NCBI RefSeq assembly: GCF_036013915.1
Contig: NZ_CP107899.1
Location: 3,100,001-3,164,000, forward strand
Origin: Streptomyces sp. NBC_00464
GTDB taxonomy: Bacteria; Actinomycetota; Actinomycetes; Streptomycetales; Streptomycetaceae
Reading direction: 5' to 3'
Length of the DNA: 64,000 nucleotides
Part shown: in pieces, positions 41,585 through 51,633 of the stretch
How the letters are laid out: every line of letters starts with the position of its first letter
Position numbering within the stretch: the first letter of the stretch is position 1
The notes under the pieces: generated by a model
What the model was told of the DNA's origin: nothing
The model's database searches: none
The model's input: the letters and a program-made list of their open reading frames with translations, nothing else
Translations under genes and position numbers: made by a program

Positions 41585-41684
41585 ATCCACGCGGCCGTGC
41601 GGCGGTGAGGGCGGGCGCCGTATCGTTTCCAGGTCGAAGGCGCCCCCGGCCCTCGTCTCCCCGTCCGCTCCCCGAGAGGCGCCC

Positions 41685-42326
41685 GTGAACGACCGTCCGC
41701 AATCAGCCGCAGAGTTCGAGATTCGCGCCGCCCGCACCGATGACGCGGCGGAGACCGACCGGCTCTACGACATCTGCCTGCGCACCGCGGCATCGGGCAA
41801 GGACGCGACGGGCTCCTTCGAGGACCCACGCCTCCCCGGCGACATCTTCACCGGCCCCTATCTCCGTTACGCCCCCGATCTCGCCTGGGTTCTCGCCCGC
41901 GCGGGCGAGCCCGCCTCCGGATACGTCCTCGGCGTCGCCGACACCGTCGCGTTCGAGGAGACCCTCGAACGGGAGTGGTGGCCCGCACTCCGCGCCCGGC
42001 ACAGCGGCGCACCGAGCCGCGAAGGGTCGGCCGACGCCTTCGCCCGGAAGTGGATCGACCGTCCCCCTACCGCGTCGGCCGATGTGGTGGCCGCGTACCC
42101 CGCCCATCTGCACATCGACCTCCTGCCCGAGGCGCAGGGCGGCGGCAACGGGTCCCGTCTGATACACACCCTGCTCGGAGCCCTGCGCACCCGTGGCGTC
42201 CCCGGCGTCCACCTCGGCGTGGGCAAGGCGAACGCCGCTGCGGTCGGCTTCTACCGGCACCTCGGCTTCGAGGAACTCGTGGAGGAACCGGGCGCGTTCG
42301 TCCTGGGCATGAACCTTCAGGGATGA
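41685..42326 (+). CDS. GNAT family N-acetyltransferase
   Basis: A 213-aa GNAT protein of the branch that resembles the acetyltransferase domain of bacterial O-GlcNAcase-like proteins. The start is EFEIRAARTDDAAETDRLYD; the acetyl-CoA motif is HLHIDLLPEAQGGGNGSRLI, followed by VPGVHLGVGKANAAAVGFYR and HLGFEEL. GTG 41685 follows GAGAGG. Its stop overlaps a tiny repetitive ORF. Substrate unknown. Confidence 0.9.
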   Translation: MNDRPQSAAEFEIRAARTDDAAETDRLYDICLRTAASGKDATGSFEDPRLPGDIFTGPYLRYAPDLAWVLARAGEPASGYVLGVADTVAFEETLEREWWPALRARHSGAPSREGSADAFARKWIDRPPTASADVVAAYPAHLHIDLLPEAQGGGNGSRLIHTLLGALRTRGVPGVHLGVGKANAAAVGFYRHLGFEELVEEPGAFVLGMNLQG

Positions 42327-42406
42327 GCTCGATGAGCTCTGAGAGCGTGAACCTTCAGGGCGTGAACCCTCAGGGCGCGAGCCTTCAGGTCGCGGGCCGG
42401 GGCTGA
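42323..42406 (+). repeat. Micro-duplication of GNAT 3' end forming a 27-codon ORF
   Basis: After the GNAT stop, 15-base units resembling its last codons (GTGAACCTTCAGGGC, then GTGAACCCTCAGGGC, then a diverged copy) repeat three times. They lie in an ORF that overlaps the GNAT stop (ATGA at 42323-42326) and would encode pentapeptide-like VNLQG-VNPQG-ASLQV. Expression is unproven. Confidence 0.6.
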
Positions 42407-42456
42407 TCGCACCGCGCCGTTCACGCCCCGCTCCCCGCTCACGATCCGCGCCCCGA

Positions 42457-43515
42457 TCACAGCCGGGTGGCGGTTCCGCATTTCCCCTGGCCCTCGTCCG
42501 GCACCAGCGTGTCCATCGACGGGTTCCGGTCGTACGGGTCGACGACGGCGCCGTCGTTCAAGCCGTCGTCGACGGCACGTTCGGCCGCGAACACGGGGAT
42601 GAAGTAGCCGGTGTGGTTCGTGCAGCCGCCGTTGGCGGTGTCCGACCGGTAGGAGATCATGGTGAACGTCCCCGGCTCCGTCACGATCTTCGCCGGGTTG
42701 TCCCAACCCATCACGATCTCGCGGCGCACGATCGTGCGCGTGACCTCGTCACTGCCCTCGGCAGCGCGTACCACCGGGTACACGTACGTGACATCGGTCG
42801 TCACCTCGACCGCACCCCGCTTGCCCTCGCGGTACGTGATCCGGCCGCGGGTCTTCACCACGTCCCCGACGACCCGCAGCTTCGACGGCGCGAAGCGACT
42901 GAAGAGGAGCAGCGGATCGTGCTCGGCGCTCGGCTCGCGGAGCGCGGCGGTCATATACGCCTGCACGTCCTTCTGATGCGGATTGATCAGCGCGAGCGCC
43001 CGGTCGGGCCGTTCCCCGCGCAGCACGCCGTGATCGAGGCTGGACGCGACGAGAAAGTCCCGGGACTGTTCGAGCGCCCGGGCGACCTGTGCCTTGCTCA
43101 TCCAGCCCGTGGCGCGCGCCTCGGGCAGGGCGAGCGCGGACCCTCCGTCTCCCCACCCGACTGCGGGCGAGCCTCTGAACGGCTCGTCGAGGGTGGGGAG
43201 TTCCTCGGCGGCGACGGACGCGGGGTCGCCGCCGGCCCATCCGAACCAGCCGGTCACCCGTCCGGGATCCAGCGAGACGACGAGCAGCGCGACGACCACG
43301 ACGAATCCGACGACGTACCAGGCCTTGCCCTTCGACCGCGGAGGCGGCTGATGCGTACGCCATCCCACCGGCGGGCCGGGCTTCTCCGCCAGACGGCGTG
43401 CCACCGTCCGGGCCCGCGCCGACGGCTCCTCGGGCGCACCGGAGGTCTCCGCCTCCGCGTCCCGCAGGAAGCGCTCCCACTCCTCGTCCGGTATGGACGT
43501 CCCGCCCTTGCCCAT
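42457..43515 (-). CDS. SCO2583-like membrane protein
   Basis: A 352-aa single-pass protein. A cytosolic N-terminus (TSIPDEEWERFLRDAEAETS, then EEPSARARTVARRLAEKPGP) precedes one membrane helix (WYVVGFVVVVALLVVSL) and an outside domain of about 260 residues (RATGWMSKAQVARALEQSRD, LDHGVLRGERPDRALALINP, VTYVYPVVRAAEG, GCTNHTGYFIPVFAAERAVD). This matches the Streptomyces SCO2583/SCO2584 family, some members of which affect the cell wall or spore maturation. The exact role is unknown. The ribosome site GGGAGAG fits ATG 43515. Confidence 0.8.
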   Translation of the reverse strand: MGKGGTSIPDEEWERFLRDAEAETSGAPEEPSARARTVARRLAEKPGPPVGWRTHQPPPRSKGKAWYVVGFVVVVALLVVSLDPGRVTGWFGWAGGDPASVAAEELPTLDEPFRGSPAVGWGDGGSALALPEARATGWMSKAQVARALEQSRDFLVASSLDHGVLRGERPDRALALINPHQKDVQAYMTAALREPSAEHDPLLLFSRFAPSKLRVVGDVVKTRGRITYREGKRGAVEVTTDVTYVYPVVRAAEGSDEVTRTIVRREIVMGWDNPAKIVTEPGTFTMISYRSDTANGGCTNHTGYFIPVFAAERAVDDGLNDGAVVDPYDRNPSMDTLVPDEGQGKCGTATRL

Positions 43516-43621
43516 GCTGCTCTCCCACCCCGGTTGCACGCCCGGCCCTCCCCAGGACCGGCCAAATATCGCGTGCATCATCACACAGGCCGGCAGGCCG
43601 ACAACATGCGGGCCGGGGCGT

Positions 43622-44623
43622 TCAGCGCAGCGAGACGCGGGCGGTGACCGGCAGGTGGTCGCTGCCCGTGGCGGGCAGGGTGAGGATGCGGCCGACCGTC
43701 GCCGCGCGGGCCAGGACCTGGTCGATCCGGGCCAGGGGGAAGGACGCGGGGTAGCTGAACGCGAAGCCGCGCTCCGATGCGTTCAGCTGTGAGGTCAGGG
43801 GGGAGAGTCCGCGGTCGTCGACCGTGCTGTTGAGGTCGCCCAGCACGATCACCTTGCCGACCGTCTCGGCGGCGACTGCCCGGCCCAGCAGGTGGGCGCT
43901 CTCGTCCCGCCAGGCGGAGGCGAATCCGCTCGCGCCGACGCGGATCGAGGGCAAGTGGGCGACATAGGCGGCGACTTCACCGTACGGAGTGTGAACCACG
44001 GTGCGCAGTCCGCGGCTCCAGCCCTCCGCGATCCCCTTGGGCTTGATGTCCACCGCACGCGTGTCGGAGAGCGGGTGCTTCGACCAGATCCCGACCGTGC
44101 CCCGGACCTCGTGGAACCGGAAGTCCGGGGCGAGGGCCTTCTCGTACGCCGGAAGGGCGGCCGGGACCAGTTCCTCCAGCGCGATCAGGTCCGGCTCGGC
44201 ATCGGCCAGGGTGCGGGCCGTGCCCGCCGGGTCCGTGTTCACGTCGCTCACGTTGTGCTGCACCACGACCAGGTCGCGCTCACCGGGCTCCGGCGCGGCG
44301 AGGAACAGCCCGCCGAACGCGTACGCCCACGCGGCGAGCGGCAGGAGCAGGGCGAGCAGTGCGGTGGCCGAGCGGCGCAGCAGGGCGGCGGCGAGCAGGG
44401 GGACGACCGCGAGGCCGAGCCACGGCAGGAACGCCTCCAGCAGACTGCCGAGGTGGCCGGGCCTGTTGGGCATCGCCCGGGGAAATGCGAGCAGGAGCGC
44501 CGTGACCAGGGCGAGCCCCGCGATCACCCGGCCCCGCGTCCAGCGCCCCGGGCGCTCCCACGCCCACCGGGAGACGCCGGCCTTCGCCGTCGTGGTCACT
44601 CCGTCGTCCGTCCGCTCCGCCAT
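43622..44623 (-). CDS. Endonuclease/exonuclease/phosphatase-fold membrane protein
   Basis: A 333-aa protein with three N-terminal membrane helices (RVIAGLALVTALLLAFPRAM; FLPWLGLAVVPLLAAALL; ALLALLLPLAAWAYAFGGLF) and a C-terminal metal-dependent EEP domain facing outside. The active-site set is present: LVVVQHNVSD, DLIALEELVP, VIVLGDLNSTVDD and ATGSDHLPVTARV. Hydrolysis of phosphodiesters outside the cell is expected; the substrate is unknown. ATG 44623 has GGAA close by. It is divergent from the kinase remnant. Confidence 0.9.
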   Translation of the reverse strand: MAERTDDGVTTTAKAGVSRWAWERPGRWTRGRVIAGLALVTALLLAFPRAMPNRPGHLGSLLEAFLPWLGLAVVPLLAAALLRRSATALLALLLPLAAWAYAFGGLFLAAPEPGERDLVVVQHNVSDVNTDPAGTARTLADAEPDLIALEELVPAALPAYEKALAPDFRFHEVRGTVGIWSKHPLSDTRAVDIKPKGIAEGWSRGLRTVVHTPYGEVAAYVAHLPSIRVGASGFASAWRDESAHLLGRAVAAETVGKVIVLGDLNSTVDDRGLSPLTSQLNASERGFAFSYPASFPLARIDQVLARAATVGRILTLPATGSDHLPVTARVSLR

Positions 44624-44807
44624 GATGTTCCGTGATTCCCGTCTGCTTGACCTTGCTGTCCAGGACGGATGGCGGGGGCATGCAGTTCCGGACGCGTCCG
44701 CGCGCCCCTCTCGACGCCCGCACGAGAGGGCCCCGAAAAGGGCGTCAACGTGCTGCATCCGCACCGGGTTCGGGCGTACGGCCGGACCTCGGGGGCTCCG
44801 CTCCCCT

Positions 44808-45014
44808 ATGGCCATGCACGGGGGACCAGAACACAATTCCAGTTCGAGCGGCAGTGGCGCCAAGCCGCTGGAGTCGCGGGATCCGCGCCGGATCGGCTCG
44901 TTCCGGCTACGCGGAGTACTCGGCGCCGGAGGCATGGGCCGGGTCTGTCTCGGTGTCGTACCGGAGGAGTCGAAGCAGGCGGGGCAGATTACGGGGCACA
45001 ACGCCGCTCCCTGA
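44808..45014 (+). pseudogene. Truncated Ser/Thr kinase remnant
   Basis: A 68-codon ORF starting ATG 44808 contains DPRRIGSFRLRGVLGAGGMG followed by RVCLG, the N-terminus and glycine-rich loop of a PKN-type kinase (usually ...LGAGGMGRVYLG). After that loop the similarity stops, the frame reads unrelated residues and ends at 45014. No VAIK lysine, HRDIKP or DFG can be found in any frame before the next gene at 45190. It is the head of a deleted kinase gene. Confidence 0.75.
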
Positions 45015-45189
45015 CGACCGTGGCCTGCGATGCGCAGGACAGGTCCCGGCTCTGGTCGGACATCGCCCCGTCCTGAACCGGAACCTGGGGAGGGCGCAGC
45101 CGCCAATGGAAGGAGTGCGGCAGCCGTGCGAGTGACCCCGCGGCCTCGTCGCCTCGTACGGGCCGACCAGCACCCCTACGGTCCCCGGC

Positions 45190-46575
45190 ATGAAACGCAC
45201 CAGTCTTGCCGCCGCAACCGTCTGCGTCCTGTGTCTGACCCCCGCCGTCCCCGCCGCGGCCGACTACTCGGGCAATCCACTGGCGGGGGACAACGGCTTC
45301 GGCGTGATCGTCCAGAACGACGCCACGCTGGGCAGCACCGAGACCGAGGGCTCGGTGGCCATCGGCGGAAACCTCACCTACGGACCCGGGTACAACGTCG
45401 CGCTGCAGACCCCCGGCACCTTCACCGCACCCGGTGACGACCGGCCGACCGCCCTGCTCGTGGGCGGCAGGGCGGATCATGCCGGCAGCTCGCCGCTGGG
45501 CGTGCTGAAGGTACTCAGCAACGGCTACCTGAAGATCGGCGACCCGACCGGCACGGACGTCCTGAACCAGGACAGCAACAACGCCGACGTCGCCACGCAG
45601 GCGGTGGCATCCGGCACGGGCTACAACTCGACGCCCCGGATCGAGACGACGGTCCACCAGCCCCTCGACTCCGTCACCGACACCACCGGCCTGCCCGACC
45701 TCGACGCGCTCTTCACGACCTACCGGGACCGCTCGGACGCGATCGCCACCTGCGACACCAACGTCGTCCTGCGCGACGACGCCGGCAACCCGCTGCCCGA
45801 GCAGACCGGTTTCCCGGCCGGAACGACCGCTCACGTCAGCCTCACCGAAGGCGAGACGAACGTCCTCGACCTGACCGGCGAGGATCTCGACAACCTCGCC
45901 GAGATCACGTTCGACACGCCTCCGTCGGCGACGACACCGTTCGTGGTCAACGTCGACACGACGGGGACGGACAGTGCGTACGTCTGGCACGTCCCCAACC
46001 TCGCCGGGGTCTCGGGCGACCAGGCCCCGTACATGCTGTGGAACTTCCCCGACGCCACCGACATCACGCTGGCGGACGGCGACTCCCTGGAGGGCACGAT
46101 CTTCGCGCCCAGGGCCGACCTCACCGACCTCGATCCCTCCAACATCGAGGGCACGGTCGTGGCGAGGGAGTTCACCGCGGGCCCTCTCGGGGACGACGGT
46201 TCGTCCGTCACCGCCGGTGAGATCCACCAGTTCCCCTTCGCCGCCGAGATCGACTGCACCGGGGACGAGTCCCCCTCCCCCACGCCGTCGCCCACCGGCA
46301 TGACGCCGAGCCCCACCCCCACGGAACCGACGCCGACGCCGACCGATCTGTCCCCCACCCCCACCGAGCCGACCCCGACCCCGACCCGCACGCACTCCCG
46401 CCCCACACCGCCGCCGGGCCACCACGGCGACCACGGCGACCACGGCAACCACCACAACGGCGGCGGGCTCGCCGACACCGGCGCCTCCACCACGCTCATC
46501 GCGGCGAGCGGAAGCCTCCTCCTCGTCGCCGCCGGCCTCTTCCTCCTGGGGCGTCGCCGTCGGCCTCAGCACTGA
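45190..46575 (+). CDS. Choice-of-anchor A surface protein with sortase-like LAxTG anchor
   Basis: A 461-aa exported protein. A signal peptide (SLAAATVCVLCLTPAVPAAA) is followed by a choice-of-anchor A domain of about 320 residues (GVIVQNDATLGSTETEGSVA, IGGNLTYGPGYN; later GDSLEGTIFAPRADLTD, NIEGTVVAREF). A Pro/Thr/Ser spacer (46269-46405) and a His/Gly/Asp stretch (HHGDHGDHGNHHNGGG) come next, then LADTG, a hydrophobic helix and RRRR, the sorting signal for a class E-type sortase. It should be linked to the cell wall. The His-rich stretch could bind metal. No sortase gene is in the window. Confidence 0.92.
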   Translation: MKRTSLAAATVCVLCLTPAVPAAADYSGNPLAGDNGFGVIVQNDATLGSTETEGSVAIGGNLTYGPGYNVALQTPGTFTAPGDDRPTALLVGGRADHAGSSPLGVLKVLSNGYLKIGDPTGTDVLNQDSNNADVATQAVASGTGYNSTPRIETTVHQPLDSVTDTTGLPDLDALFTTYRDRSDAIATCDTNVVLRDDAGNPLPEQTGFPAGTTAHVSLTEGETNVLDLTGEDLDNLAEITFDTPPSATTPFVVNVDTTGTDSAYVWHVPNLAGVSGDQAPYMLWNFPDATDITLADGDSLEGTIFAPRADLTDLDPSNIEGTVVAREFTAGPLGDDGSSVTAGEIHQFPFAAEIDCTGDESPSPTPSPTGMTPSPTPTEPTPTPTDLSPTPTEPTPTPTRTHSRPTPPPGHHGDHGDHGNHHNGGGLADTGASTTLIAASGSLLLVAAGLFLLGRRRRPQH

Positions 46576-46626
46576 CATCCGCACCGGCAACACCGGTCAG
46601 CCGTCACGAAGCGGACAGGCCCGGGG

Positions 46627-47127
46627 TCAGCGCCCCGGGAAACGCTCCCCGCACTCGCCGCAGTACTTCGGCGCGGACTCCTGCGACATGCGGCCGCACT
46701 CGGGACAGACCCGGTCCAGGGCGCAGGGCGCCTCGCCTCCCTCGTACGACACCGCAGCGGCCGGCGCGCTCCTGATCGAGAGGCCCGGACGGCGGCGGTG
46801 CACCGTGAGGTAGGCGAGGCCGTCCGGGCCCGCGGCCAGCGAGCGGCGCGAGGTGCGCGGGAGCCACATGGCCGTGGTGGGACTCAGAGTGAGGGCCTCG
46901 CCGCCGTCGCCCGGGGTGAGGCGGCCGCCGCCTTCGAGGACCACGAGAAGCACGTCCAGGACGTCCTCCTGATGCTCCCCCACGTCGGCACCCGGCGGCA
47001 GACGGACCAGATTGGCGTCCAACTCCCTTCCCTGCCTGTCCAGTTGCCAGAGAGCTCCGCGGGCTTCGGGAGCTGCGGAGGCGAGCAGGTCGCCGAGTAC
47101 GGCGAGTACCTCGGGAGTGGAGTTCAC
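46627..47127 (-). CDS. Cupin-like protein with C-terminal zinc ribbon
   Basis: A 166-aa protein. The first 100 residues look like a cupin (NLVRLPPGADVGEHQEDVLD, VLLVVLEGGGRLTPGDGGEA, LTLSPTTAMWLPRTSRRSLA). The last 35 contain two Cys pairs, RVCPECGRM and KYCGECGERF, a zinc ribbon. I chose GTG 47127 (VNSTPEVLAVL) with GGGAA close upstream. The frame extends further upstream through an 8-base repeat, which is not coding. It is a likely regulator or sensor; no further evidence. Confidence 0.8.
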   Translation of the reverse strand: MNSTPEVLAVLGDLLASAAPEARGALWQLDRQGRELDANLVRLPPGADVGEHQEDVLDVLLVVLEGGGRLTPGDGGEALTLSPTTAMWLPRTSRRSLAAGPDGLAYLTVHRRRPGLSIRSAPAAAVSYEGGEAPCALDRVCPECGRMSQESAPKYCGECGERFPGR

Positions 47128-47202
47128 GATTCCCAGGCTACGCCGCAGAGCGGTACGCCTTCCGGCCCCCGCTCCGGCCCCCCGGAGACCCGACAGCCGG
47201 CC

Positions 47203-47240
47203 GGACGGCCGGACAGCCGGACAGCCGGACAGCCGGACAG
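47203..47240. repeat. 8-base tandem repeat between divergent genes
   Basis: Nearly five copies of GGACAGCC (first copy GGACGGCC) run from 47203 to 47240. They lie 12 bases before a -10-like TAGTCT (47252-47257) for the pip gene, so a -35 element would fall in the array. The number of units could vary by slippage. Confidence 0.85.
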
Positions 47241-47315
47241 CACGATCGCTGTAGTCTCCGCGCAACGCCGAGCGCAAGGGCCGGAGGCAGAGAGCTGAGA
47301 GCAGGGAGAACGGTC

Positions 47316-48293
47316 ATGCAACGTCGCCCCGACGACAAGTACCCGCCGATCGAACCGTACGACCACGGCATGCTCGACATCGGCGACGGCAACCTCGTGT
47401 ACTGGGAGGCGTGCGGCAACCCGGCCGGGAAGCCCGCCCTGGTCGTGCACGGCGGCCCCGGCTCCGGGTGCACACCGCGCCCCCGGCAGGACTTCGACCC
47501 GGACCACTACCGCGTGATCCTCTTCGACCAGCGCAACTGCGGCCGTTCCACCCCGCACGCGAGCGACCCGGCCACCGACCTGCGGCACAACACGACGGAC
47601 CACCTGATCGCCGACATGGAGCGGCTGCGCGTCCACCTCGGCATCGACAAGTGGCTGCTGTACGGGTGGTCCTGGGGCTCCACACTGATCCTCGCGTACG
47701 CCGAACGGCACCCGGAGCGGGTCAGCGAGATCGTGATCCCGGCCGTCACCACGACCCGCCGCTCCGAGATCGACTGGCTGTACCGGGGCGCCGGGCACTT
47801 CTTCCCCGAAGCCTGGGACGTGTTCCGGGCCGGGGTGCCGGAGGCGGCGAGCGACGCGACCCCGGACGTGCTCGCCGCCTACGCCCGGCGGACGGAGAGC
47901 CCCGACCCGGAGGTACGGGCACGGGCCACGGCCGACTGGTGTGCCTGGGAGGACGCGGTGCTCTCCACGGAGGCGTACACCGGACCGCCCCCGTACAGCG
48001 GCCGCCCCGGCAGGGCGCAGCTGGCCCTGGTCCGGATCTGCGCGCACTACTTCTCCCGCGGCGGCTGGCTGGAGGAGGGGCAACTCATCCGGGACGCGGG
48101 GCGGTTGGCGGGCATTCCGGGCGTGCTGGTGCACGGGCGCCTGGACATGGGCGGTCCGCTGACCACCGCGTGGGAGCTGGCCAAGGCGTGGCCGGACGCG
48201 GAACTGACGGTGATCGAGGACGCGGGGCATCTGGGCGGGGCGGCGACGAGCCGGGCGGTGCGGGCGGCGCTGGACCGGTTCGCCGGGGCGTAG
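47316..48293 (+). CDS. pip: Prolyl aminopeptidase (proline iminopeptidase)
   Basis: A 325-aa alpha/beta hydrolase (peptidase S33) that removes N-terminal proline from peptides in the cytoplasm. Signatures: VVHGGPGSGCTPRPRQDFDP (oxyanion HGGPG), LFDQRNCGRSTPH, LYGWSWGSTLILAYAERHPE with nucleophile Ser119, LVHGRLDMGGP (Asp) and EDAGHLGG (His). The length is standard. GGGAGAACGG precedes ATG 47316. The tandem repeat upstream may lie in its promoter. Confidence 0.95.
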   Translation: MQRRPDDKYPPIEPYDHGMLDIGDGNLVYWEACGNPAGKPALVVHGGPGSGCTPRPRQDFDPDHYRVILFDQRNCGRSTPHASDPATDLRHNTTDHLIADMERLRVHLGIDKWLLYGWSWGSTLILAYAERHPERVSEIVIPAVTTTRRSEIDWLYRGAGHFFPEAWDVFRAGVPEAASDATPDVLAAYARRTESPDPEVRARATADWCAWEDAVLSTEAYTGPPPYSGRPGRAQLALVRICAHYFSRGGWLEEGQLIRDAGRLAGIPGVLVHGRLDMGGPLTTAWELAKAWPDAELTVIEDAGHLGGAATSRAVRAALDRFAGA

Positions 48294-48385
48294 CGGCCGC
48301 GGGGGCCGGGAGGGGAGGCCGTATACACCCGCACCGCATCCGGGACTCGGAAGGGCTCGGCGTCACCACCAACCCGGTCGCCTTC

Positions 48386-48619
48386 ATGGCTGCCCGGGGT
48401 GTGGACCTGGGCGGCGGCCGGCCCAGGATCGATCCCGGCGCGAGCGGAAGGACGGTCGTCGTCATTCCGTACCTGATGACGCGGCGCGGCTACGGCCTGG
48501 TCGCCGACGGGCAGTACGGCTCGGTCTCGTCCGATGCCGTCAAGCGCTTCCAGAAGGCCAAGGGCCTGGTGGCCGACGGCCAGGTGGGCCCGGTGACCTG
48601 GCAGGCACTGGTCGGCTGA
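48386..48619 (+). CDS. Orphan peptidoglycan-binding domain fragment
   Basis: A 77-aa ORF that is little more than a PG_binding_1 domain: SGRTVVVIPYLMTRRGYGLV, ADGQYGSVSSDAVKRFQKAK, GLVADGQVGPVTWQALVG. There is no signal peptide and no catalytic domain, and the ATG has no ribosome site. The frame remains open upstream with residues (GLGVTTNPVAF) that look like degraded coding sequence. It is probably the surviving tail of a wall hydrolase gene, but could be a small protein. Confidence 0.55.
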   Translation: MAARGVDLGGGRPRIDPGASGRTVVVIPYLMTRRGYGLVADGQYGSVSSDAVKRFQKAKGLVADGQVGPVTWQALVG

Positions 48620-48744
48620 CGCGCGCCGGTGGGGGACCACCCTGCGGCCCCCCACCGTTCGGTACGGAGTTCCGCTGGGCCGCGTACCGTCTGTCGGGTC
48701 ATCATGTACGGGGCAGACAACGCACGTTGAGCGGGGGGCGACCG

Positions 48745-50427
<1,683 letters not shown>

Positions 50428-50492
50428 GCCGGCGTCCTGCCACGGAAATCCGCCCTTGCTTCGAGCGGACTCCAAGGCGTTGGCTTGTCCTC

Positions 50493-51488
50493 ATGAAGTA
50501 CACGCAGCTCGGACGCACCGGACTCAAGGTCAGCCGCCTCGTCCTGGGGACGATGAACTTCGGCCCCCAGACCAACGAGAGCGACAGCCACACACTCATG
50601 GACGCCGCCCTGGACGCGGGCGTCAATTTCTTCGACACCGCGAACGTCTACGGGTGGGGCGAGAACAAGGGCCGCACCGAGGAGATCCTCGGCACCTGGT
50701 TCGCGCAGGGCGGCGACCGCCGCGACAAGGTCGTGCTCGCCACCAAGGTCTACGGCAACATGGGCGCCGACGGCGAGGCGTGGCCCAACCACGACAAGCT
50801 GTCCGCCCTCAACATCCGCCGGGCCGTCGACGCCAGCCTGAAGCGGCTGCAGACGGACCACATCGACCTGTACCAGTTCCACCACGTCGACCGGTCCACC
50901 CCGATCGACGAGATCTGGCAGGCCATCGACGTACTGATCCAGCAGGGCAAGATCCTCTACGCGGGCTCGTCCAACTTCTCCGGCTACAAGATCGCCCAGG
51001 CCAACGAGCGGGCCCGGCAGCGGGGCAGCTACGGGCTGGTCAGCGAGCAGTGCATCTACAACCTGATGGAGCGCGGGGCCGAGATGGAGGTCATCCCGGC
51101 CGCCCAGGAGTACGGCCTCGGCGTCATCCCCTGGTCCCCGCTGCACGGCGGGCTGCTCGGCGGCGCGATCCGCAAGGAGCGCGAGGGCAGCGGCGCCCGG
51201 TCCGTCACGGGCCGCTCCGCGGAGGCGCTGGCCGACCCGAAGGTGCGGGAGCGGGTCCAGGCGTACGAGGACCTGCTGGACAAGCACGGCCTTGAGCCCG
51301 GCGAGGTGGGCCTGGCCTGGCTGCTGACCCGGCCCGGCGTCACCGGCCCGATCTCGGGTCCGCGGACGCGGGAACAGCTCGACTCCGCGCTGCGCGCGGT
51401 GGAGCTGGAGCTCTCGGACGAGGTGCTGGGCGCGCTGGACGAGATCTTCCCCGGTCCGGGCCCGTCGCCGGAGAACTTCGCCTGGTAG
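50493..51488 (+). CDS. Aldo/keto reductase
   Basis: A 331-aa NADPH-dependent aldo/keto reductase of the YakC/PdxI-like type. The catalytic tetrad is visible: Asp and Tyr in FFDTANVYGWGE, Lys in VVLATKVYG, His in LYQFHHVDRST. The cofactor-binding end includes GSSNFSGYKIAQAN and GPISGPRTREQLDSAL. Full length for the family. The ATG at 50493 is preceded by a poor ribosome site. It follows the kinase gene by 65 bases; a functional link is not evident. Substrate unknown. Confidence 0.92.
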   Translation: MKYTQLGRTGLKVSRLVLGTMNFGPQTNESDSHTLMDAALDAGVNFFDTANVYGWGENKGRTEEILGTWFAQGGDRRDKVVLATKVYGNMGADGEAWPNHDKLSALNIRRAVDASLKRLQTDHIDLYQFHHVDRSTPIDEIWQAIDVLIQQGKILYAGSSNFSGYKIAQANERARQRGSYGLVSEQCIYNLMERGAEMEVIPAAQEYGLGVIPWSPLHGGLLGGAIRKEREGSGARSVTGRSAEALADPKVRERVQAYEDLLDKHGLEPGEVGLAWLLTRPGVTGPISGPRTREQLDSALRAVELELSDEVLGALDEIFPGPGPSPENFAW

Positions 51489-51521
51489 GCCGGTCCGGGT
51501 GCGGCCGTCCTCGGCGCGGGC

Positions 51522-51611
51522 TCAGCTCCCGAGGGCGGCCGCCGCTGCCACGACGACGAACATCAGCACGAGCACGGCCGCCATAACGCGGTTTCTTGTC
51601 TTCGGGTCCAC
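51522..51611 (-). CDS. 29-residue single-helix membrane peptide
   Basis: GTG 51611 opens a 29-codon ORF, VDPKTRNRVMAAVLVLMFV continuing as a hydrophobic helix and ending ALGS. A charged head with a membrane helix is typical of real small membrane proteins. TTACGC eight bases upstream may be a -10 box giving a leaderless mRNA. It lies between the reductase and the RNA phosphodiesterase gene. Confidence 0.55.
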   Translation of the reverse strand: MDPKTRNRVMAAVLVLMFVVVAAAAALGS

Positions 51612-51633
51612 CCGACGAGCGTAACCGTCCCGG

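Noticed and set aside
47203..47240. Possible CRISPR-like array
   Set aside because: The units are 8 bases and directly adjacent with no spacers; it is a simple tandem repeat.
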